Shown: piece after piece, positions 8,587-16,026 of the stretch | How the letters are laid out: each line of letters opens with the position of its first letter | Numbering within the stretch: position 1 is the stretch's first letter | Assembly: GCF_900101745.1 (NCBI RefSeq) | Contig: NZ_FNAD01000001.1 | Location: forward strand, 558,001-622,000 | Direction of reading: 5' to 3' | DNA length: 64,000 nt | Source of the DNA: Glycomyces harbinensis | GTDB taxonomy: Bacteria; Actinomycetota; Actinomycetes; Mycobacteriales; Micromonosporaceae | The notes under the pieces: generated by a model | Seen by the model: the letters and a program-made list of their open reading frames with translations, nothing else | What the model was told of the DNA's origin: nothing | Database searches by the model: none | Program-made: the position numbers and the translations under genes

Positions 8587-8698
8587 CCGCTCTCCCGCCG
8601 GTCTTCCGCCTGGTGACGACGGCCTCCCGCACCCATACTGATCTGCGAGAAGCCTTCCGAAGCTCCTCACCGCGCAGCGAGGACTGGAGAACCACCCC

Positions 8699-9154
8699 AT
8701 GTTGATCACTCTCAAACGAACGCTCAAGAAGTGTCTGACGGGCCTGGCCGCGTTCTCGATCGCCGGTTCCCTGGCTGGGGTGGCCGTCTTCGGCACCGCG
8801 ACGGCCGCCGCTGCGGACGAGGTCGGTGTGCAGTCGATCTACTGCGAGAGCGGCACCAGCGCCGTCCATGTCAACGGGGTCGGCGTCAACGCGATCCAGC
8901 ACTTCGCCTGGGCCAAGTGCAGGGATAGCGTCCCCAGCAACCCCAGCGTCTTCGCACTCTCATGGAAATGCACCGGCCAGTCCGGCATACACGGCAGCCG
9001 CTGGTATGACGCGAACGGGCAGACGATTCGCGGCTACTGCCCGATCGGCCAACGAGTTGAGTACTACTGGCCCTCTACCAGCCCAGGGCCCGTTTCCTTA
9101 GCCGGCGCGCGATTGACCGACGCCTCCCCGGTCGCCGATCATGAAGCGCCCTGA
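8699..9154 (+). CDS. Small secreted cysteine-containing protein of unknown function
   Basis: Protein of 151 residues. It has a clear Sec signal peptide (basic KRTLKK, a hydrophobic core, and likely cleavage after TATAAAA near residue 39). The mature part is about 110 residues with four Cys (CES, KCR, KCT and YCP contexts), enough for two disulphides. It is rich in Gly, Ser and aromatic residues. I do not recognise the family. It is monocistronic, with a strong terminator 2 bp after the stop codon. Confidence 0.7.
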   Translation: MLITLKRTLKKCLTGLAAFSIAGSLAGVAVFGTATAAAADEVGVQSIYCESGTSAVHVNGVGVNAIQHFAWAKCRDSVPSNPSVFALSWKCTGQSGIHGSRWYDANGQTIRGYCPIGQRVEYYWPSTSPGPVSLAGARLTDASPVADHEAP

Positions 9155-9155
9155 T

Positions 9156-9198
9156 ACGGGCCGGTCGACCCCCCACCTGGGATCGACCGGCCCGTTTT
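9156..9198 (+). terminator. Strong intrinsic terminator
   Basis: Perfect 13-bp stem (arm ACGGGCCGGTCGA, 9156-9168 with 9183-9195) followed by a TTTT run. It begins right after the stop codon of the secreted protein gene. Confidence 0.88.
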
Positions 9199-9321
9199 GG
9201 TGCGGCCGTTCTGCAACGGCCCCACCGGGAAGACGCGGCGGTCAGAACGTGGCCGCCGCTGACGCACGCCCTGGGGGAACGTGTCGACGGCCCACCGCCG
9301 CGCCCTGGCTTTGAGGACGGT

Positions 9322-9627
9322 TCAGGTGTTCTCGGGATCGGCGATCAGCCGGTGGGCGTTCTCGAGGATCCAGGGGCACCATTCGTCGTTGCGCCAGGCG
9401 CCGAACCATTCCGGGATCGCTTCGGGTTCGACCGTGAAGCGGCAGATCTCGCGCGGGCCCGCGCCGTCGTTGCACTCGATCCGGTACTCGGGCAGGAGGA
9501 GCGGGTGTGTGCTTCCTTCGGCGCCGACGCGGAAGACCGAGAAGACCGCTGGGCTCCGCTCGAAGTAGCCGAGCCAGCCGTCATCGCACGGGTCGGTTTC
9601 GGTTTTGGTGGAGGTGCTGTCAGCCAT
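9322..9627 (-). CDS. Hypothetical acidic protein, coupled to upstream gene
   Basis: Protein of 101 residues, acidic and Trp-rich (GWLGYF, WFGAW, WCPW), with no recognisable domain. The ATG at 9627 overlaps the 3' end of the gene at 9620-9976 by 8 bp, so it is translated by coupling to that gene. It is probably cytoplasmic; no signal or membrane helix is seen. Confidence 0.6.
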   Translation of the reverse strand: MADSTSTKTETDPCDDGWLGYFERSPAVFSVFRVGAEGSTHPLLLPEYRIECNDGAGPREICRFTVEPEAIPEWFGAWRNDEWCPWILENAHRLIADPENT

Positions 9628-9976
9628 CGCAGAACCTCACGGTGCCCAGGCCGCCTTCGCGGCCGTTGTCGCGGTTGGTGCGGTTGTCGATGGCGTGGCC
9701 GTTGTAGAAGACCTTGAAAGCGGCGTCCTCGACCCAGACCTTCCAGTCTGGAGCGAAGGTCCGCCAACCGTTGCCCCAAGTGGCATGCAGGTGCCCGGAG
9801 TTGAGTCCCGAGACGATCAGGACGAGATCGGCGCAGTTGCCGTCCGCACTGACCTGGAACGAATCTGGGGCTGAACTGGTTGATGCGCGAACCGCGAACT
9901 TGGTGTGCCCATCGCTGAACTCGCCGCGCACCAATGGATCTCGCGGTTCGGGTTGGCGGTGAAGTGTGTCGGACAT
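9620..9976 (-). CDS. Hypothetical protein, first gene of a two-gene unit
   Basis: Protein of 118 residues. The open frame extends further upstream, but the ATG at 9976 has a clear ribosome-binding site (AGGAGG, 9985-9990 on the reverse strand), so I start there. The protein is beta-rich in appearance with ADGNCADLVLIVSG and several Trp. I do not recognise it. The overlap with the next gene implies their products act together. It is divergent from the HTH regulator at 10193. Confidence 0.6.
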   Translation of the reverse strand: MSDTLHRQPEPRDPLVRGEFSDGHTKFAVRASTSSAPDSFQVSADGNCADLVLIVSGLNSGHLHATWGNGWRTFAPDWKVWVEDAAFKVFYNGHAIDNRTNRDNGREGGLGTVRFCDG

Positions 9977-10192
9977 GCTGTGCCTCCTCCTGATCGGATC
10001 GGTCTCCGCAAGCTGAACACAACATAAGTGCAGGTCAAGGGCTGACACAATGTCCTCTATCGCGCCCCCTATCGCCTGCACTCGAATTCCCGCACCGGGA
10101 AATCGGCGTCGTGAAATCGACATCAGGAATCCTGGGGCGCGAATGCCGACGCTTCACTGGGGTTCCGTTCTGTCACACCCTCGTGTCACCAT

Positions 10193-11029
10193 GTGACGAT
10201 GGCAGGCGAAAACTTCCTCCAAAGAGAACTCGGCCGGGTACTCAGCAAGTACCGCAAGCTCAAAGGGTTCACCAAAGAGCAGGCGGTCTGGTTCCTCGGC
10301 ACCTCAAAGACCATCTATGACAGCTATGAGAGCGGCAAGCTCCAATACCCCGAACCTGGGATCCTCGGCGACTGGCTGCGCGACCTCGGCGCGCCCCAAG
10401 CTGCCATCGACGACGCCAAGGCGAAGGCGAAGTGGATCCGCCAGGGCAACCCGGCCAACTGGCTGGAGCAGGCGCCATCAGGGTTCGATCACTTCACCCA
10501 GATCGAACTGATCGCCGAGACGATCTTCATCCACGAGGACGCCTTTGTCCCAGGGCTGTTCCAAACGCCTGCATACGCCGATGCCGTGGTGGCGACCAAT
10601 CCGAACATGACCGCCGAACTGCGCCGCGATGCGGTCGGGTTCCGAATCCAGCGCGGCGAATCGTTGTTCTCGCGCCCGGGAGGCCCGCCGCAGATCCAAG
10701 CGGTCATCGCAGAGCGGGCACTGACCATCTTCCGGGGCACCGACATCTACGAGCCGCAGGTCGAGCATCTCGCGGAGCGAAATCGCATCGAAGGTGTCGA
10801 GATCTTCGTCGTGCCCAGCGGCACTAGCCACGCCTCGAACGGCAGGTCATACCGCATCATGACCTTCGCCGACAAGAAGGACCCGGATGTGGTCTACCAG
10901 GAAAACCTCTTCGGCAGCCACTACGAGGCGGACAAGGAGAGAGTTGCTCGGTGTCGTACGCTTTCTTCTGCCACACTCCCCGTGGCCTTGGGGCTAGAAG
11001 AGTGGAGAGATACCGATGCTGACAGGTGA
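10193..11029 (+). CDS. Helix-turn-helix XRE-type regulator with DUF5753-like C-terminal domain
   Basis: Protein of 278 residues. Residues 10-60 form an XRE-type helix-turn-helix (LGRVLSKYRKLKGFTKEQAVWFLGTSKTIYDSYESGK). The rest matches the long C-terminal domain of actinobacterial DUF5753 regulators, including the FVPGLFQTPAYA, VGFRIQRGE and VIAERAL stretches. Such genes (as bldB/whiJ-type neighbours in Streptomyces) are usually followed by a DUF397 gene, as here. The start is GTG 10193 or ATG 10199; no ribosome site is visible and the transcript may be leaderless. GTCAC/GTGAC elements, including GTCACCATGTGAC across the start, may be its own operator. Confidence 0.87.
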   Translation: MTMAGENFLQRELGRVLSKYRKLKGFTKEQAVWFLGTSKTIYDSYESGKLQYPEPGILGDWLRDLGAPQAAIDDAKAKAKWIRQGNPANWLEQAPSGFDHFTQIELIAETIFIHEDAFVPGLFQTPAYADAVVATNPNMTAELRRDAVGFRIQRGESLFSRPGGPPQIQAVIAERALTIFRGTDIYEPQVEHLAERNRIEGVEIFVVPSGTSHASNGRSYRIMTFADKKDPDVVYQENLFGSHYEADKERVARCRTLSSATLPVALGLEEWRDTDADR

Positions 11030-11351
11030 GTGGAAGAAGTCCTCCCGCAGCGGAAATGAAGGCGGCGACTGCGTCGAAGCCCGCTGGAAGAAGTCCTCCC
11101 GCAGCGGCAACAACGGCGGGGACTGCGTCGAAGTTCGTGGCCACGCTGGCGTGGTCCAGGTCCGTGACACCAAGCTCGGCGAGACCTCGCCGATCCTTGA
11201 CGCCTCCCCCGCCGACTGGCGCGGCTTCCTCACTGCCGTCGCCAAGTTAGGGACCCTTCCCCAACCCCGCAGCCCCACGCTGCGAACCGGACTGCAACCA
11301 GGGCCGGAAGCCGATGGCTTCCGGCCCTCATTCGCACTCAGTCGACCTTGA
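11016..11351 (+). CDS. DUF397 protein with internally duplicated N-terminal motif
   Basis: DUF397 partner of the upstream HTH regulator, 111 residues; its ATG overlaps the regulator's end by 14 bp. DUF397 proteins are usually about 60-80 residues, with W-x-K-S-S-x-S-x-x-x-x-x-C-V-E-V and a VRDTK...WRGFL tail. Here the first motif is present twice in tandem: 18 codons at 11031-11084 are repeated at 11085-11138 with few changes. The C-terminus runs about 30 residues beyond the normal end, through a terminator hairpin and into the convergent lipoprotein gene, so the tail is probably not functional. Confidence 0.82.
   Translation: MLTGEWKKSSRSGNEGGDCVEARWKKSSRSGNNGGDCVEVRGHAGVVQVRDTKLGETSPILDASPADWRGFLTAVAKLGTLPQPRSPTLRTGLQPGPEADGFRPSFALSRP
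11300..11328 (+). terminator. Bidirectional-looking terminator inside the DUF397 3' end
   Basis: Perfect 13-bp stem AGGGCCGGAAGCC with loop GAT, between the HTH/DUF397 genes and the convergent lipoprotein gene. It lies inside the last codons of the DUF397 reading frame. Confidence 0.75.
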
Positions 11352-11808
11352 CGTAGTAGTCCTCACTGCGGGTGTGGTCTTCGAGCTGGTAGGGGTAGAG
11401 CTCGATCTGCTCGTCCTCGGTGAAGAGCAGGGTGCCGCCCAACCCAGCGACTTCGGAGTCGGTCTCGACATACTCGCCCTCGTCGGACTCGATGCAATCA
11501 GCGCCGCGATGCTGGTCCCCGTTGTCCAGAGTGACGTAGATGCTCTCACAGAGCTGCCAGGTTCCGTCGAACTTGCCCTCCGGCACCTCCCACCCAATGC
11601 GCTCACTGAAGGACGAGGGATCGGCCGTGAAGGTGCCGTCCGCGTAGAACTCGACCGTCTCCCCGTGACCGTTCTCCCAGAGCCCCACCACCTCGTCAAA
11701 GGGGACCGGCTCTTCGGGAGGGTCTTGAACGGGAGCGGAGAATCCGCAGGCAGTCGCCGCGAAGACGGCTCCAGCGGCGAACGCGATGCGGCGGGCGAGG
11801 GTTTTCAT
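11338..11808 (-). CDS. Putative small lipoprotein
   Basis: Protein of 156 residues. The N-terminus is a lipoprotein signal: MKTLARR, a hydrophobic stretch and lipobox ATAC with Cys21. The mature part is acidic and resembles beta-rich small lipoproteins with VVGLWENGHGETVEFYADGTF, a pattern common in lipocalin-like actinobacterial lipoproteins. No enzymatic motif is seen. It is monocistronic on the reverse strand; its last 14 bp overlap the convergent DUF397 frame. Confidence 0.72.
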   Translation of the reverse strand: MKTLARRIAFAAGAVFAATACGFSAPVQDPPEEPVPFDEVVGLWENGHGETVEFYADGTFTADPSSFSERIGWEVPEGKFDGTWQLCESIYVTLDNGDQHRGADCIESDEGEYVETDSEVAGLGGTLLFTEDEQIELYPYQLEDHTRSEDYYVKVD

Positions 11809-11886
11809 TGTGGCTCCATCCGAGCGGTCTCGTTCAGCAGATCGACTCTGAACACGCTCGTTTCCGCCCGAAGGTTACACGCACTC

Positions 11887-11920
11887 TTGAACTAGTTCAA
11901 AAATGAGCCGATAGGCTCAT
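11887..11920. promoter_or_regulatory. Palindromes upstream of the lipoprotein gene
   Basis: TTGAACTAGTTCAA (11887-11900) is a perfect 14-bp palindrome. ATGAGCC-GATA-GGCTCAT (11903-11920) follows at once. Both lie in the otherwise empty 228-bp gap between the lipoprotein and TetR genes and may be regulatory sites or a small hairpin terminator for the TetR gene. Confidence 0.45.
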
Positions 11921-12037
11921 CACGCCGTTGCGAAAATCAACATGCCACGAGACGCTACACCGGCAGCGTCTCACTAATTGAACAGCGGAAACACTGCCTC
12001 GCAAGGAGATTGGAATGTCCGGCGAGACTGTGCGATC

Positions 12038-12706
12038 TCAGTTGATCAGCCCCGACAGCATCTTGGTCAGTGCCGCGACACGGCGATCGACCGGCGCAGC
12101 CATTGAGGCGACCAAATCCCCCATCAATGCGGCGATCCGAGGCCGCTCTCCGCTCTCCGCAACATGCGCGAGGTAGGCGACCGCCAGCCGAGGCCGATCG
12201 GCGCTCGCGCGCTCGTTCAGCGCGAATGTGGCCACAACGGCGTTGAGCAGGGCGAAGATCTCGAGCTTCGCCCGCCCGTCCCCAGGATGGCCCTCGAGCA
12301 CCTCGAGCACGTGGTCCAGGACCTTGACCGCGTTCGGGCCGAGCGACGGACGGGTCAGCACCAACTCGGGCAGCCACCGGTGCCGAGCCATGACCCTGTA
12401 CATCCCCTCCCCCACCGCGACAAGATCGCTCAACTGATCCCCGGTCACCGGTTCCAGCCGAATGTCGCCGGCGGTCGCGTCGACCATCAAGTCCAGGAGG
12501 TCGTCGCGGCTGGCCACATAGCGGTACAGCGATGCCGCGCCGGTCCCCAGTTCCACCGCCACGTTGCGCATCGACACCGCCTCCAGCCCGCCCGCGTCCG
12601 CGACCGCGAGCGCGGCGGCGGTGATCTCGGAGCGGCTGCGCACGGCAGGTCGGCCGGCTGCGGCACGTTCGGGTCGCAGCCAGATCGGTTCGGCGTCGTC
12701 GGCCAT
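12038..12706 (-). CDS. TetR-family regulator with TetR_C-type ligand domain
   Basis: Repressor of 222 residues. The helix-turn-helix region reads ITAAALAVADAGGLEAVSMRNVAVELGTGAASLYRYVASRDDLL (about residues 28-70), with the Y-R-Y recognition helix of the TetR/TetR_C1 subgroup. The start is the ATG at 12706, placed just inside the operator region; the frame stays open further upstream, but that part contains the operators. It is divergent from the alpha/beta hydrolase at 12789 with palindromic sites between, so it very likely represses both. Confidence 0.87.
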   Translation of the reverse strand: MADDAEPIWLRPERAAAGRPAVRSRSEITAAALAVADAGGLEAVSMRNVAVELGTGAASLYRYVASRDDLLDLMVDATAGDIRLEPVTGDQLSDLVAVGEGMYRVMARHRWLPELVLTRPSLGPNAVKVLDHVLEVLEGHPGDGRAKLEIFALLNAVVATFALNERASADRPRLAVAYLAHVAESGERPRIAALMGDLVASMAAPVDRRVAALTKMLSGLIN

Positions 12707-12726
12707 GTCACTTCCCCCTGCCGTTT

Positions 12727-12770
12727 GCGAACACTGTACCCGAAGGCTAGACTTCGGGAACACTGTTCGC
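12727..12770. promoter_or_regulatory. Tandem TetR operators between divergent genes
   Basis: Two inverted copies of GCGAACASTGTWCCCGAAG (12727-12745 and 12752-12770) face each other across 6 bp, with 17 of 19 positions matching. Each also holds a GAACACTGTTC-like short palindrome. They sit 20 bp upstream of both start codons. Confidence 0.82.
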
Positions 12771-12788
12771 GAACTCCGAGGAGGAGCC

Positions 12789-13709
12789 ATGAACCAGGCC
12801 CGGCAGCAATCGACCGCCCCGCAGCCGACCGGCTACGCGAAGAACGGCAAGGTCCGCATCGCCTACGAAGACCTCGGCGGCGTCGGCGGCGAACCGCTGC
12901 TCCTCGTCATGGGCGCGTCCGTGACCAGGTTCTGGTGGCCGACCGGCTTCGTCCGGGAGCTGATCGACCGGGGCTTCCACGTCGTCTCCTTCGACAACCG
13001 GGACTCGGGCCAGTCGACCCACTTCCCGGCCGCGGCCGCCCGGCCCGTGACGGCGCTGTTCCGGCGCACGCCGCCCGCCTACACCGGCGAGGACGTCACC
13101 GACGACGCCGTGGCGGTCATGGACGCCGTCGGCTGGGACTCGGCGCATCTGTTCGGCCACTCCAACGGCGGCCTCAACGTGCAGCGCATCGCCCTGCGCC
13201 ACCCGGACCGGGTGCGCAGCATCGCCGTCTCCGCCGCGGTCTCCAGTGACGCGACCCGGCTGCAACTGCTGCGCCACATCCGCTTCGGCACCGTCGCGAA
13301 GATGGCGCGCCTTCGCTTCCCCGACACCCGCGAAGGGCACCTCGCCATGTCGCTCGCGGTCTCGCGGGCGCTCGCGTCGCCGGGGTATCCGTTCGACGAG
13401 GCCGAGGCGTTGTCCCGCATCGAGAAGGACGAGTCCGGCTCAGTCAGCGACCCGAACACCATGGGCCGTCAGCTCGGAGCGCATTGGAGCGGCGGGCGGC
13501 TCGCGCAGCTGCGCGTCCCGGCCGTGATCCTGTACGGCGACTCGGACCAGCTGATGCGACTCTCCGCGGCGCATCAGCTCGCCGAGTCCATTCCGGGTGC
13601 TCGACTGGTCATCGTCCCGGGCGTCGGCCACGACATCCCCGCGGGCGTCTGGCCCCGGTACGCCGAGGAGATCCGCGCGAACGCCGACGCCGCCGCGTCA
13701 AGGTGTTGA
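12789..13709 (+). CDS. Alpha/beta-fold hydrolase
   Basis: Protein of 306 residues of the alpha/beta hydrolase fold. The nucleophile elbow is GHS125NGG, the acid is probably D253 (YGDSDQLM) and the catalytic His is H281 (PGVGHDIP). The oxyanion-loop region LLLVMGASVTRFWW and FDNRDSGQS match esterases of the aclacinomycin-methylesterase-like group. The start is the ATG at 12789, after GAGGAG. Its promoter region contains the TetR operators at 12727-12770, so expression should be induced by that regulator's ligand. The substrate is unknown. Confidence 0.86.
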   Translation: MNQARQQSTAPQPTGYAKNGKVRIAYEDLGGVGGEPLLLVMGASVTRFWWPTGFVRELIDRGFHVVSFDNRDSGQSTHFPAAAARPVTALFRRTPPAYTGEDVTDDAVAVMDAVGWDSAHLFGHSNGGLNVQRIALRHPDRVRSIAVSAAVSSDATRLQLLRHIRFGTVAKMARLRFPDTREGHLAMSLAVSRALASPGYPFDEAEALSRIEKDESGSVSDPNTMGRQLGAHWSGGRLAQLRVPAVILYGDSDQLMRLSAAHQLAESIPGARLVIVPGVGHDIPAGVWPRYAEEIRANADAAASRC

Positions 13710-13814
13710 AATCCATCGCTCGGTGGACCACGCCGAACCGGTCGACCGCGCCCTCTGCGCGGCGGTCTCGCAATCGAGTTGACCCGGACGGAGGCGAGCG
13801 GCCAGGCTCGGAAC

Positions 13815-14765
13815 ATGCATAGCCTCAATACCGAACTCCCTGAGATGGTGCGCGCCAAAGCGAACGGAATCGGGGATGCCGGAACCCGCTGGCTCACCGA
13901 CCTGCCCGAACTCATCGCCGACCTCGAACACGAGTGGTCGATCGAGGTGGGACCGGCCAACCAGGAAGCGACGGAGGCGTTCGTCGCCGAGGTCCGGACC
14001 GCGGACGGGCGCGGAGCCGTCCTCAAACTGACCATTCCGATGCCGTGGCGGACCGGGCAGCTCAGCGCCATCGAGCGCGCCGAGGGCCGAGGCTACGTCC
14101 GGCTCCTGAAATCCGACCGGGACCGCCACGCGATGCTCCTCGAACGACTGGGGCCCACGCTTTCGGACAGCGGCCTGGAGCCCGATCAGCTCATCACGAC
14201 CCTCTGCGACACCCTGCGCGAGGCGTGGACGCTCCCGCTGGAAGCCGACCTGACCACCGGCAGCGAAAAGGCGCTCCACATGGCCGAGTGGGTCCCCCGG
14301 GTCTGGCGGGAGCTCGACCGGCCCTGCCCGGCGGCGGTCGTCGACCGCTTCCTCCGCTTCGCCGACAGCAGGGCGCGGGCGCACCGCGACGACGTAGCGG
14401 TCCATCTCCACGGCGATCCCCACCCCGGCAACGCCTTGCGAGTGCCCGAGCCCCGCCCCGGCGCCGCTTCGGGGTTCGTCCTGATCGACCCCGACGGCCT
14501 GGCCGCCGAACCCGCCTACGACCTCGGCGTCATCCTCGCGGGCTGGGACAACCGCTCGGCAGGGCGGCAATACCTCCTCGGCGGCCACGACGCGCTCCCC
14601 GTCGCCCGCAAACTGTGCGCCCTGCTCGCGGACGGCTCCGGCGCCGATCCACGAGCGGTGTGGGAGTGGGGCTACCTCACGCGGGTGGCCACGGGCGTCT
14701 TCGCGCTCCAGCACAGAGCGGCATGGGGCCACGACAAACTCGCCGTCGCGGCCCGACTGCTTTGA
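13815..14765 (+). CDS. APH(6)/hydroxyurea-type antibiotic kinase family protein
   Basis: Phosphotransferase of 316 residues, of the streptomycin 6-kinase/aminoglycoside-hydroxyurea kinase family (PF04655-like). K71 (AVLKL) should bind ATP. The catalytic loop H-G-D201-P-H-P-G-N206 and the metal-binding I-D225-P-D are intact. Such enzymes phosphorylate streptomycin or related small hydroxylated substrates in the cytoplasm, but many family members have other roles, so resistance is not proved. The start is the ATG at 13815; the frame is open 12 codons further upstream, without a better start. Confidence 0.82.
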   Translation: MHSLNTELPEMVRAKANGIGDAGTRWLTDLPELIADLEHEWSIEVGPANQEATEAFVAEVRTADGRGAVLKLTIPMPWRTGQLSAIERAEGRGYVRLLKSDRDRHAMLLERLGPTLSDSGLEPDQLITTLCDTLREAWTLPLEADLTTGSEKALHMAEWVPRVWRELDRPCPAAVVDRFLRFADSRARAHRDDVAVHLHGDPHPGNALRVPEPRPGAASGFVLIDPDGLAAEPAYDLGVILAGWDNRSAGRQYLLGGHDALPVARKLCALLADGSGADPRAVWEWGYLTRVATGVFALQHRAAWGHDKLAVAARLL

Positions 14766-14974
14766 AGGAGTCCGAAGGGCGGTATCGGTTCTCGGCACGT
14801 GTTCGGGTCCTCCGGCCTTGCCCCGGAGCCGAGTTCCACTGACTCGGAGTCGATGCACATAGATCCAAGCTGCCGGAGTGCGCGGGTGACCGGAAACCGG
14901 TGAATTCCGGCCCCGGGCGTCGTCTACTCATTCGGGGCGATGCCCGCACACACCCACCGCGGAAGGACTCGATC

Positions 14975-15418
14975 ATGCGCAATCCGAAACTCGAGCTGCT
15001 CGAAGGGCTCGTCGGCTCGTGGAAGCTGACGCTGTCGGACGCCTGGTTCCTCGAACCGGCCGGGACCGAGGTCCCGGGGACCGCCACCGTCGAGTGGCTC
15101 GGTGACGCGTTCCTGGTCATGAAGTGCGACCTCGACGGCGAGCTGACCATGGTGTTCGGGCGCAGCGACGCGAACGACGCCTATACGGCGCTGTACCAGG
15201 ACGACCGCGGCGTCTGCCGGGTCTTCGCGATGACGTTCGACGGCGCGAACTGGACGCTCCTGCGCGAGGACCCCGACTTCCACCAGCGGTTCATCGGCGA
15301 GATCGGGCCCGACCGCATCGTCGGGCGCTGGGAGGCGTCCGAAGACCAGGGGAAGACCTGGCGCAAGGACTTCGATCTCGCCTACGACCGCGTCGAAGAC
15401 GGCGCGAACGCCGAATAG
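14975..15418 (+). CDS. Lipocalin-like (DUF1579-type) protein
   Basis: Protein of 147 residues. The start LELLEGLVGSWKLT, then VEWLGDAFLVM, FHQRFIGEI and IVGRWEASEDQGKTWRKDFDLAY fit the DUF1579/THAP4-like beta-barrel proteins that may bind a small hydrophobic ligand. No signal peptide. The ATG at 14975 follows GGAAGGA. It is monocistronic; the next gene starts 38 bp on and could be co-transcribed. Confidence 0.75.
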   Translation: MRNPKLELLEGLVGSWKLTLSDAWFLEPAGTEVPGTATVEWLGDAFLVMKCDLDGELTMVFGRSDANDAYTALYQDDRGVCRVFAMTFDGANWTLLREDPDFHQRFIGEIGPDRIVGRWEASEDQGKTWRKDFDLAYDRVEDGANAE

Positions 15419-15456
15419 GCCCGGGTCGTGTCGGTCCACCGCCGTAAGCTCAGGTC

Positions 15457-16011
15457 ATGGGAGTTCTCCGATACTCGATCAACACCACACTGGACGGCTG
15501 CTGCGACCACGAGGCCGTGAACGCCGACGAGTCCCTGCACCGGCACTCGACCGAGACCATCGGGCGCGCGGACGCGCTCCTCTTCGGGCGCGTGGTCTAC
15601 GGGATGATGGAGGGGGCCTGGCGCCTCCCCGAGTCCGGTGAGCCGCCGGAGTGGATGGAGCCGTGGATGGTCCCGTTCGCCCGGGCCATCGACGCCAAGC
15701 CGAAGTACGTCGTCTCCAGCACCCTCGAGAGCGCCGACTGGAACGCGCAGCTGGTGGAAGGCGACCTCGCGGAGGCCGTCCGCGCCCTCAAATCCGAGTA
15801 CGACAGCCTCTACACCGGCGGCGTGACCCTTCCGCTCGCCCTCGCCGAACTCGATCTCATCGACGAATACGAATTCGTCATCCATCCACGCCTCGCCGGC
15901 CGCGGCCCCGCCCCTTTCGCGGGCCTGACCGCCCACATCGACCTCGTCCCCACCACCCGGTTCGACCTCGCCTGCGGTGCCGTGGTGGCACGCTACGAAC
16001 CGAAGCGCTGA
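15457..16011 (+). CDS. Dihydrofolate reductase-like (RibD C-terminal domain) protein
   Basis: Protein of 184 residues, with the RibD C-terminal/DHFR-like fold: LRYSINTTLDGCCDH at the N-terminus, GRADALLFGRVVYGMM, KYVVSSTLESADWN, YTGGVTLPLALAELDLIDEYEFVIHPRLAGRGPAPF. These are NAD(P)H-binding stand-alone proteins related to riboflavin reductase, common as multiple paralogues in actinobacteria. The exact reaction is unknown. It converges on the amidase gene with a 15-bp gap. Confidence 0.85.
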   Translation: MGVLRYSINTTLDGCCDHEAVNADESLHRHSTETIGRADALLFGRVVYGMMEGAWRLPESGEPPEWMEPWMVPFARAIDAKPKYVVSSTLESADWNAQLVEGDLAEAVRALKSEYDSLYTGGVTLPLALAELDLIDEYEFVIHPRLAGRGPAPFAGLTAHIDLVPTTRFDLACGAVVARYEPKR

Positions 16012-16026
16012 TCCGGAGCCCTCGCT

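Noticed and set aside
13815..14765. Streptomycin resistance gene
   Set aside because: The kinase family is right and active-site residues are intact, but there is no antibiotic cluster around it and many family members are not resistance enzymes, so only the family is called.
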